A program made the translations under genes and the position numbers. From Micromonospora yasonensis (GTDB taxonomy: Bacteria > Actinomycetota > Actinomycetes > Mycobacteriales > Micromonosporaceae), in contig NZ_JAPDPH010000055.1 in the NCBI RefSeq assembly GCF_026013475.1, forward strand, positions 1 to 36,047: a stretch of DNA of 36,047 nucleotides, in the 5' to 3' direction. This document shows positions 8,026 through 16,800 of the stretch, in pieces. How positions within the stretch are numbered: the first letter of the stretch is position 1; each line of letters opens with the position of its first letter. Under the pieces are notes generated by a model. That model saw only the letters and a program-made list of their open reading frames with translations. It was not told where the DNA came from and did no database searches.

Positions 8026-10337
8026 GCGGCCGCAACAGCCACCTGCTGCCGCTCGGCGACACCGGCTGGTCGGTGTGGCGGGACGTGGTGCTGCGCAGCG
8101 CCGGCTTCCCGGCCGCCGGTCTCGACCGGTTCGCCGCACCCGAGGCGGCTACCGTCGCCGACGCCCTGCTCACCGGCGAGAGCACCCCGGAGCTGCTCGC
8201 CAAGGCACTGGGCGAGGCGTTCGCCGAGTCCTCGGCGGTGGCCGGGGAGATCGCCGCCGACCCGCTGCTGCGCGAGGCGGTCACCTGGCAGAACCCCGAC
8301 ATGCTCGTCGCCCTCGACGGCCTGCTGCGGACCGACCCGGCGGTGCGTAACACGCGCCGGCGCAAGCGGGAGATCACGGTGCTGCGCTACTGGCAGCGGT
8401 ACTGCGGCAAGGCCGAGACCATCGGCTTCTTCGGGCCGGTCTGCTGGGGCGTGCTCGACCCGAACGACCCGCGTACCCGGCTGACGCCCGGGCCGGCGCT
8501 GGTGCGCCGCCGCCGGGTCCACTTCGAGGCGTGGGCGCTGATCGCGTACGCCGACCGGATCGCCGACGACCTGGCGGTGCGCCGCTGGTGGGCCCCGGCG
8601 CTGCAACCGCACCTGACGGTGGAGGAGCGGCAGCTGCGCTCGCCGATGCACCCGCCGATCGCGCTGACCGCGCCGGAGGCCCGGCTGCTCGCCGCCTGCG
8701 ACGGGCGCACCCCGGCCGTGGAACTGGCCGAGCGGCTGCGCGCCGAGGGCCACGTGCACAGCGTCGGCGACGTGTACCTGATGCTCGACCGCTGGGTCGA
8801 CCGCGGCCGGCTCAGCTGGGACGCGAACCTGCCGGTCAGCCCGGACGCCGAGCCGGTGCTGGTCGAGCGGATCGCCGCGATCGGCGACCCGACGGCGCGC
8901 GAGGCGGTCGCCGCGGGCTTCGACCGGCTGCGCGCCGCCCGGGACGAGGTCGCGGCCGCCGCCGGCGACCCGGACCGGCTCGCCGCCGCGCTCGCCGCGC
9001 TCAGCGCCGAGTTCACTGCGGTCACCGGCCGGCCCGCCACCCGGCACCAGGGGCAGATGTACGCCGGCCGCACCGTCTGCTACGAGGACACCGCCCGCGA
9101 CCTGGAGTTCAGCATCGGGGCGCCGGTGCTCGACGCGCTGGCCGCCCCGCTCGCCGTGGTGCTGCGGGCCGCCCGCTGGCTCACCGTCGAGGTCGGGGCC
9201 GGCTGCGCCGACCTGTTCGGCGAGCTCTACGACGAGCTGGCCGCCGACGGGCCGGTGCGGCTGGCCGACGTCTGGCTGCTCGCTCAGGGCACCCTGGTCG
9301 CGCCGGACGGGCCGATCGCCCGCGCCGGCGCCGCCTTCACCGAACGGTGGGCCGAGCTGTTCGGCCTGCGTGACCTTCCCGCCGACCAGGTCGAGCTGCG
9401 GCTGCACGCCGTGGACCTGGCGGACCGGGTCCGCGAGCTGTTCCCGGCCGAGCGGGCCGGCTGGCCCTCGGCGCGGCTGCACAACCCGGACGTGCAGCTC
9501 GTCGCCGCCTCCGTCGAGGCGATCGACCGGGGGGACTTCCTGCTCGTCCTCGGCGAGCTGCACCCGGCCACCGTGTCGTACGACAGCGCGGTGCTCACCC
9601 CGTTCCACCCCGACCCGGCGGCGGTGCGGGCCGCGCTGGACGCCGACCTCGGCCCGGCCCGGCTGCGGGTGCTCTGGCCGGAGAGCTGGCCCCGGCGGAC
9701 CACCCGCACCACGTACGCCCTGACCGGCCCGGACGACCGGCAGCTCGGCATCGACACCGCCCGGGGCGCCGACGTCGACCGGCTGGTGCCGGCCACCGCC
9801 GTGCTGGTGGAGCGCGACGGCGACGAGCTGACCGCGGTCTTCCCCGACGGCGGCCGGTGGCCGGTGATGGAGGTCTTCGCCAACCTGCTCGGCTCGGTGC
9901 TGCTGGACGCCTTCAAGCTGCTCGACCCGGCCCCGCACACGCCGCGGATCACCATCGACCGGCTGGTGGTGGCCCGGCGTACCTGGCGGACCACCGCCGA
10001 GGCCTGCGGGCTGGCCGGGCACGCCGACGAGACGGCGCGTTACCTCGCGGTCCGTCGCTGGCGCGCCGCCAACGGCCTGCCCGAGCGGGTGTTCGTCAAG
10101 GTCGGCACCGAGGTCAAGCCCTGCTTCGTCGACCTGACCGGCCCGCTGTACGCGCAGTCGCTGTGCGCGATGGTCGACGCCGCCCGGAAGGCCGGCCCGG
10201 AGGTCCCGGTGACCGTCACCGAGCTGCTGCCCGAGCCGTCGCACTGCTGGGTGACCGATGCCGACGGGCGCGGCTACGTCAGCGAACTGCGCCTGCAGAT
10301 CACCGATTCAGCAAGCTACCGGGGAGACCACGGGTGA
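8022..10337 (+). CDS. Stand-alone LanB-like glutamylation-domain protein
   Basis: This 771-residue protein is a clear paralogue of the C-terminal part of the preceding gene. They align over their whole length: both start with PLGxTGWSVWRD and share LLREAVTWQN, YWQRYxGKxETxGFFGP, QMYAGRTxCYEDTxRDL (near 345 here), PRITxDxLVVAR and VGTEVKPCFVDL (near 691), and end on SELRLQI. It corresponds to a full LanB glutamylation domain and lacks the elimination domain of NisB-type enzymes. Family knowledge says such proteins bind glutamyl-tRNA and esterify hydroxyl groups; related LanB-like ligases add amino acids from tRNA to peptide ends. Which of these happens here, and on what, is unknown. The two copies may form a heterodimer or act on two sites. 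ATG 8022 overlaps the previous stop (ATGA), and the next gene starts on its own stop (GTGA). Confidence 0.88.
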   Translation: MSGRNSHLLPLGDTGWSVWRDVVLRSAGFPAAGLDRFAAPEAATVADALLTGESTPELLAKALGEAFAESSAVAGEIAADPLLREAVTWQNPDMLVALDGLLRTDPAVRNTRRRKREITVLRYWQRYCGKAETIGFFGPVCWGVLDPNDPRTRLTPGPALVRRRRVHFEAWALIAYADRIADDLAVRRWWAPALQPHLTVEERQLRSPMHPPIALTAPEARLLAACDGRTPAVELAERLRAEGHVHSVGDVYLMLDRWVDRGRLSWDANLPVSPDAEPVLVERIAAIGDPTAREAVAAGFDRLRAARDEVAAAAGDPDRLAAALAALSAEFTAVTGRPATRHQGQMYAGRTVCYEDTARDLEFSIGAPVLDALAAPLAVVLRAARWLTVEVGAGCADLFGELYDELAADGPVRLADVWLLAQGTLVAPDGPIARAGAAFTERWAELFGLRDLPADQVELRLHAVDLADRVRELFPAERAGWPSARLHNPDVQLVAASVEAIDRGDFLLVLGELHPATVSYDSAVLTPFHPDPAAVRAALDADLGPARLRVLWPESWPRRTTRTTYALTGPDDRQLGIDTARGADVDRLVPATAVLVERDGDELTAVFPDGGRWPVMEVFANLLGSVLLDAFKLLDPAPHTPRITIDRLVVARRTWRTTAEACGLAGHADETARYLAVRRWRAANGLPERVFVKVGTEVKPCFVDLTGPLYAQSLCAMVDAARKAGPEVPVTVTELLPEPSHCWVTDADGRGYVSELRLQITDSASYRGDHG

Positions 10338-13300
10338 CCGACATCCTGACTGTCAGCGCCGCGACCGGGGACGCCCTGCCCTGGCCGGACGCGACCCTCG
10401 CCGACCTGGTGACCGCGCAGGCGGCCCGGACCCCGGACGCCGTGGCCGTACGCCAGTGGGACGCCCGGCTCAGCTACCGGGAGCTGGCCGACCGGGCCGC
10501 CGGGGTGGCCGCCGCGTTGCGCGAGCGCGGCGTCGGCCGGGGCGACCGGGTCGGCGTCTGCGGCCGCCGTACCCCCGATCTGGTGGTCACCGTGCTCGGC
10601 GTCCTCCTGGCCGGCGCCGCCTACGTGCCGCTCGAACCGGGCGGACCCCGCGAGCGGCTCCGGGAGATCGCCCGCGACGCCGGGGTACGCGTGGTGGTCG
10701 GTGACGCCGCCGCGGCCGAGTTCGGCGACGAGCCCGGCGTCGAGCCGGTCGCGCTGCCCGGCCCGGCCCCGCTCGCCCCCTGCCCGGCCCGCCCCGCCGA
10801 CCCGGCGTACGTGCTGTTCACCTCGGGGTCGACGGGCCGGCCCAAGGGGGTGCTCACCACCCACCGCAACGTCGTCGAGTTCGTCACCGGGGTAACCGCG
10901 CTGACCGGCGTGGATGCCGGCGTCCGGAGCCTCGGCATCGCCTCGCTGGGCTTCGACGCGGCCACCATGGACCTGTTCGTGCCGCTGCTGCTCGGCGGGG
11001 CGGTGCAACTACTCGGCGCGGACGACCGGGCCGACCCGGTCCGGCTCGCCCGGTTCATCGCCGCGCACGAGGTGACCTGGGGGTTCATCACCCCGACCGT
11101 GCTCGCCCTGCTCGACCCGGCCGACGTGCCGTCCTGGCGTACCGTGCTCTGCGGCGGGGAGGCGGTGCCGGCCGAGCTGGCCGCCCGCTGGGCCCCGGGC
11201 CGGCGGTTCCTCAACGGCTACGGCCCGACCGAGACCACCGTGCTGGCGGTCACCGGCGACCTCACCGCCGCCGACACCGACCCAGTGCCGATCGGCCTCC
11301 CGCTGCCCAACCACCGGGCGTACGTGGTGGACGCCGACCTGCGCCCGGTACCGCCGGGGGAGACCGGTGAGCTGCTGATCGGCGGTCCCGGGCTGGCCGA
11401 CGGCTACCTCAACCGGCCCGGGCTGACCGCCGAGCGGTTCGTCCCCGACCCGTTCGGCGACCGGCCCGGAGAGCGGCTCTACCGCACCGGCGACCTGGTC
11501 CGCCGCGGCTCCGACGGCCGGATCGTCTACCTGGGGCGGGCCGACCGGCAGGTCAAGGTGCGCGGCCAGCGGATCGAGCTGGGCGAGGTCGAGGCGGTGC
11601 TCGCCGGGCACCCCGGCGTCGAGCGGGTCGTCGTGGAACCGGTGCCCGGACCGGCCGGCACCGAGCTGGTCGCCTTCCTCACCCCGGTCGACGGCCCCGA
11701 CGACGGCGCGCTGCGGGCGTACGCCGAGCCCCGACTGACCGCCGCGATGCTGCCGGCCCGGACGGTACGGCTGGCCGCGCTGCCGGTCAGCCCGACCACC
11801 GGCAAGCTGGACCGGCCCGCGCTGCGCGCCCTCGCCACGATCGCCGCGCCGGAGCCGGTCGACGCCGCGGACGGTGACGACCGGGTCGCGTCCACCGTCC
11901 GGCGGCTCTGGACCCGGCTGCTCGGCGCCGCGCCGCGCGAGGACAGCGACTTCCTCGCCGCCGGCGGCAACTCGATCGCCGCCATGCGGCTGGTCGCCGG
12001 GCTCCGCGCCGAGCTGGGCCGGCAGATCGACACCCGGGTGCTGTTCACCAGCCGGACCTTCGCCGCGCTGGTGGACCGGGTCCGCGTCGCCGCCCCCGCC
12101 GACGGCGATGGGCTCACCACCGGCAACCCGCCGACGCTGTCCCCGCCGCAGCGGCGGCTGTGGTTCATGGACCACCTCGCCCCCTCCAGCGCGCCGTACA
12201 ACATCGCGGTCGCGCACCGGCTGCGCGGGCCGCTGGACACCACGGCGCTCGCCGCCGCGCTGCGCGCCGTGGTGGAGCGCCACGACGTGCTGCGCTGGCG
12301 GATCCCGCACACCGGCGGGGTGCCGTACGCGGTCCGTGAGGAGCCGTCCGACGTCGCGGTGCCGGTGGTGGACCTGACCGGCGCCGCCGACGCCGAGGCG
12401 GAGCTGGCCACCCTGCTGGCCGCCGGGGCGGGGCACGCGTTCGACCTGGCCACCGGGCCGCCCTGGCAGGCGACCGTGTACCGGCTCGGCCCGGCCGAGC
12501 ACGTGCTCGCCATGACGATGCACCACGCGGTCTTCGACGGCTGGTCCGAGGCGCTGCTCTACGACGACCTCGCCGCCGCGTACGCCCGCGCGGTCGCCGG
12601 CGAGCCCCCGGCCCTGCCCCCGCTGCGCGCCGGCTATGCCGACTACGCGGTGTGGCGGGCCGACCGGGACCGCCGCCGGGGCCCGGCCGACCTGACCTGG
12701 TGGACCGAGCACCTGGCCGGTGCGCCGACCGTGCTCGACCTGCCCCGGGACCGGCCCCGCCCGGCGGTGCAGACCTACGCCGGCGCCGAGGCGGCGGTGG
12801 CGCTGTCCGAGGACGCCGACCGGGCGGTCCGCGCGCTGGCCGACCGCCGCGGCGTCACCGTCGCCGCCGTGCTCCTCGCCGGCTTCGGGGAGCTGCTGCG
12901 CCGGCTCACCGGGACCGACGACCACGTCCTCGGCGCGATCGTCGCGGACCGGCGGCTGGCCGCCTTCGACGACGTCATCGGTTTCTTCATCGACACCGTG
13001 CCGGTGCGGGTCCGGGCCGACGCGGCGAGCTTCGCCGAGCTGGTCGACCGGTGCGCCGCCGAGCTGCACGAGGTCACCGAGCACCCGGGCGCGCCGCTGG
13101 AACGGATCGTCGAGGCGCTCGGTGTGGGCCGGGACACCTCCCGCGCCCCGCTGGTGCAGGTGCTGTTCAACGTGCTCAACTTCGTCCCGCCCCGGCTCGC
13201 CCTCACCGGGCTGGCCGTCGAGCCGCTGCCGGTGCCGAAGCCGGGTTCCCCCTTCGACATCACCGTCTACGTGGTGGAGCGGGCCGGCCGGGCCGGCGTC

Positions 13301-13837
13301 GAGGTGGTGCACAACCCCGACCTGTTCGAGGCCGAGCGGGTCGACGCGCTCCTGGCCGACCTCGCCGCCCTGGTCGGCGCGCTGGCCGCCGACCCCGACG
13401 CGCCGGTCCACCAGGTGGCCGCCGAGCTGCCCCGACCGGCGGTCCGGGTGGCGGCCCTGGGCGCGATGACCGTCGCCACCGCCGAGCCGGCGCGGGTGCC
13501 GCTGCCGGCCGGTCCCGACGCGCTGACCGACACCGAGGAGCTGATCGCCGGCATCTGGCGACAGGTGCTCGGCACGGACCGGGTCGGGGTCACCGACAAC
13601 TTCTTCGACATCGGCGGCCACTCGATGGCCCTGGCCGCGGTGCACGCCCGGCTCACCGAGGCCACCGGCCGCTCGATCACCATGCTCGACCTGTTCCGCC
13701 ACCCGACCGTACGGGCCCTCGCCGCCAGCCTCGACGGCGCCGCCGACCGGCCGGAACTGGCCCGCGCCGCGCTGCGCGCCGCCGCCCGGCGCGGCCGGGC
13801 CCGCCGTACCCCGCCCCGACGACCACACCAACCGTGA
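10334..13837 (+). CDS. NRPS, A-T-C-T
   Basis: This is an 1167-residue synthetase with an unusual order: adenylation (about 1-500; [22 protein letters not shown]), carrier T1 (GGNSI, Ser547), condensation (about 590-1030; HHAVFDG at 730-736, intact) and carrier T2 (GGHSM, Ser1097), with a basic tail. My pocket reading is DAMFLGGVLK, closest in type to branched-chain aliphatic pockets (Leu/Val/Ile); moderate to low confidence. T2 follows the C domain with no A domain, so it must be loaded by this A domain, by the A domain of the first gene, or by an upstream chain. C then joins T1- and T2-bound units. GTG 10334 overlaps the preceding stop (GTGA), with GGGGAG at 10321-10326 as ribosome binding site. 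The PKS gene follows after 45 bases. Confidence 0.9.
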   Translation: MTDILTVSAATGDALPWPDATLADLVTAQAARTPDAVAVRQWDARLSYRELADRAAGVAAALRERGVGRGDRVGVCGRRTPDLVVTVLGVLLAGAAYVPLEPGGPRERLREIARDAGVRVVVGDAAAAEFGDEPGVEPVALPGPAPLAPCPARPADPAYVLFTSGSTGRPKGVLTTHRNVVEFVTGVTALTGVDAGVRSLGIASLGFDAATMDLFVPLLLGGAVQLLGADDRADPVRLARFIAAHEVTWGFITPTVLALLDPADVPSWRTVLCGGEAVPAELAARWAPGRRFLNGYGPTETTVLAVTGDLTAADTDPVPIGLPLPNHRAYVVDADLRPVPPGETGELLIGGPGLADGYLNRPGLTAERFVPDPFGDRPGERLYRTGDLVRRGSDGRIVYLGRADRQVKVRGQRIELGEVEAVLAGHPGVERVVVEPVPGPAGTELVAFLTPVDGPDDGALRAYAEPRLTAAMLPARTVRLAALPVSPTTGKLDRPALRALATIAAPEPVDAADGDDRVASTVRRLWTRLLGAAPREDSDFLAAGGNSIAAMRLVAGLRAELGRQIDTRVLFTSRTFAALVDRVRVAAPADGDGLTTGNPPTLSPPQRRLWFMDHLAPSSAPYNIAVAHRLRGPLDTTALAAALRAVVERHDVLRWRIPHTGGVPYAVREEPSDVAVPVVDLTGAADAEAELATLLAAGAGHAFDLATGPPWQATVYRLGPAEHVLAMTMHHAVFDGWSEALLYDDLAAAYARAVAGEPPALPPLRAGYADYAVWRADRDRRRGPADLTWWTEHLAGAPTVLDLPRDRPRPAVQTYAGAEAAVALSEDADRAVRALADRRGVTVAAVLLAGFGELLRRLTGTDDHVLGAIVADRRLAAFDDVIGFFIDTVPVRVRADAASFAELVDRCAAELHEVTEHPGAPLERIVEALGVGRDTSRAPLVQVLFNVLNFVPPRLALTGLAVEPLPVPKPGSPFDITVYVVERAGRAGVEVVHNPDLFEAERVDALLADLAALVGALAADPDAPVHQVAAELPRPAVRVAALGAMTVATAEPARVPLPAGPDALTDTEELIAGIWRQVLGTDRVGVTDNFFDIGGHSMALAAVHARLTEATGRSITMLDLFRHPTVRALAASLDGAADRPELARAALRAAARRGRARRTPPRRPHQP

Positions 13838-13882
13838 CGGGCATCCCTCCCCGCCGTACCGCCTGAGCTAAGGACAACCCCG

Positions 13883-16800
13883 ATGCAGCAGAACGACATC
13901 CCTGCCACTGACGACGGCGTCGAACCGATCGCGATCGTCGGGCTCGCCGCCCGGGTCCCCGGCGCCAACGACGTCTCCGAGTTCTGGCGCAACCTGGTCG
14001 ACGGCGTCGAGTCGACCACCGAGCTGACCCGCGAGGAGCAGCTCGCCCGGGGCGCCACCGCCGAGGAGGTCGACGACCCGGGTTGGGTGAACCGGGCCCC
14101 GCTGGTCGACGGTTACGACGAGTTCGACGCCGGCGTGTTCGGGATGACCGCCCGCGAGGCGGAGCTGACGGACCCGCAGCACCGGCTCTTCCTGGAGTCC
14201 TGCTACGTCGCGCTCCAGGACGGCGGCTACGACCCGGCCCGCTACGACGGCGCGATCGGCGTGTACGCGGGCACCGGCGGCAACACCTACCTGCACCGGT
14301 ACGTGTTTCGCAACAAGCGGGTCGGCGGCGCCCCGCACGGCGCGGTCTCCATCGCCACCAGCAACTCGCCGAACTACGTGGCCACCAACGTGTCGTACCG
14401 GCTCGACCTGCGCGGGCCGAGCCTGACCCTGCACACCGCCTGCTCCACCTCGCTGGTCGCGTTCCACCTGGCCTGCGAGGCGCTGCGCAACGGCGAGTGC
14501 GACATGGCCCTGGCCGGCGGCGTCAACATCGAGCTGCCGCACGTCGGCTACCTCGGCATGGACGGCTTCACCTCCCCGGACGGCCGGTGCCGCCCGTTCG
14601 ACGCCGGCGCCAACGGCACGGTCTGGGGCAGCGGTGTCGGGGTGACCCTGCTCAAGCGGCTCTCCGACGCCATCGCCGACGGTGACACCGTCCGCGCGGT
14701 GGTGCTCGGCAACGCGATCAACAACGACGGCGCCGGCAAGGTCGGCTTCACCGCCCCGAGCATCGACGGGCAGATGGGGGCGATCGCTCAGGCGGTCGGC
14801 ATGGCCGGGATCGACCCGCGCACCATCAGCTACGTCGAGGCGCACGGCACCGGCACGGCGCTGGGCGACCCGATCGAGGTCGCCGCGCTCTCCGCCGTCT
14901 ACACGGCGAACACCGACGACCGGGGCTGGTGCGGGATCGGCTCGGTGAAGTCCAACATCGGCCACCTCAGCCAGCCCTCCGGCATCGTCAGCGTGATCAA
15001 GACGGTGCTCGCCATGGAGCACGGCCTGATCCCGCCGACCATCAACTACGAGACGCCGAACCCGGCGATCGACTTCGCCGACACCCCGTTCTACGTGACG
15101 AACACGCTGACCAAGTGGGACACCGACGGCGGGCCGCGCCGGGCCGGGGTCAGCTCGTTCGGCATCGGTGGCACCAACGCCCACGTGGTGCTGGAGGAGG
15201 CGCCGGCCGCGTACCGGGGTGAGCGGCGGATCCGCCCGGCGCACCTGCTGCGGGTGTCGGCGAAGACCCCGACCGCCCTGGACGCCGCCGTGCGGCGGCT
15301 CGCCGACCACCTGGAGAACGGCGGCGGAGGCGGCGCCGAGCTGCTTGGCAGCGCCGGAGGCGGCGCTGGGCTGCTCGCCGACGTCGCACACACGCTGCGG
15401 GTCGGCCGCCAGGACCACCCGCACCGCGCCGCCGTGGTGGCCACCGACCCGCAGGCGGCGGTGGCCGCTCTGCGTGACGCCCGCAAGGGACACCGCGGCA
15501 CCGCGGACGGCCCCGCCCCCCGGGTGGCCTTCCTGTTCTCCGGCCAGGGCTCCCAGTACGCCGGCATGGGCGCCGAGCTGTACGCCGAGGACGCCGGCTT
15601 CGCGGCCACCGTCGACGAGTGCGCCGAGCTGCTCCGCCCCGAGCTGGGGCTGGACCTCCGTGACCTGATCCTCGGCCGCGATCCGGAGGCGGCGGAGAAG
15701 CTCACCGAGACCCGTTACACCCAGCCCGCCCTGTTCACCGTCGAGTACGCCCTGGCCACCGCGTGGCAGCGCGCCGGGGTGACTCCGGCCGCGATGATCG
15801 GCCACTCCATCGGCGAGTACGTCGCCGCCACCGTGGCCGGCGTGCTCAGCCTGCCGGACGCGCTGCGGGTGGTGGTCGCCCGGGGCCGCCTCATGCACTC
15901 GCTGCCGGCCGGCTCGATGCTCGCCGTGTCGCTGGACGAGTCGGCCGTGGCCCAGCGGCTTCCCGAGGGGCTCGCCGTGGCCACCGTCAACGGCCCCGGC
16001 ACCTGCGTGGTGGCCGGCGAGACCGCGCTGATCGAGGACTTCGCCGCCACGCTCAAGGGCAAGTGCAAGAAGCTGCGCACCTCGCACGCGTTCCACTCGC
16101 CGATGATGGAACCGATCCTCGACGAGTTCACCGCGCTGATGGCCGGCGTGCCGCTGCGCCCACCGGCCGTGCCGTTCCTGTCCAACGTGACCGGCACCTG
16201 GATCACCGAGGCGCAGGTCACCGACCCGGCGTACTGGGCCGCGCACCTGCGCCAGCCGGTCCGCTTCGGCGCCTGCGTGGCCACCCTGCTCGCCGAGGGC
16301 ACCTGGGCGCTGGTCGAGTGCGGCCCGGGCAAGCAGTTGGCGAACCTCGCCCGGATGCAGGTCGCCAAGGCGTCCGAGGCGCAGCGGAAGCTCACCCCGC
16401 TCGGCAGCCTGCCCGGGCCGGGCGAGTCCACCGGCGACCTGGCCACCCTGCTCGGCAGCGCCGGGGCGCTGTGGTGCGCGGGCGTGCCGGTGCGCCCGGC
16501 CGCCGACCCGGACGCCCGCCGGGTGCCGCTGCCCGCGTACCCGTTCGAGCGGCGTCGCTACTGGATCGAGCCGGACCCGGTGGAGCAGGTGGCGGCGGCC
16601 CCGGTCGAGACCGGGCCGCGGCCGCTGCCGGAGTGGTTCGCGGTGCCGGTGTGGCGGCAGGCCGCCCCGACGCGCACCGTCGCGCCGTTGGGCCGCTGCC
16701 TGGTGCTGGCCGACGGCCCGCGCGGCGAGGCGCTGGTCGCGGCACTGCGGGCCGCCGGTGACGACCCGGTCGAGGTACGCGCCGGCGACGCCTTCGCGGC

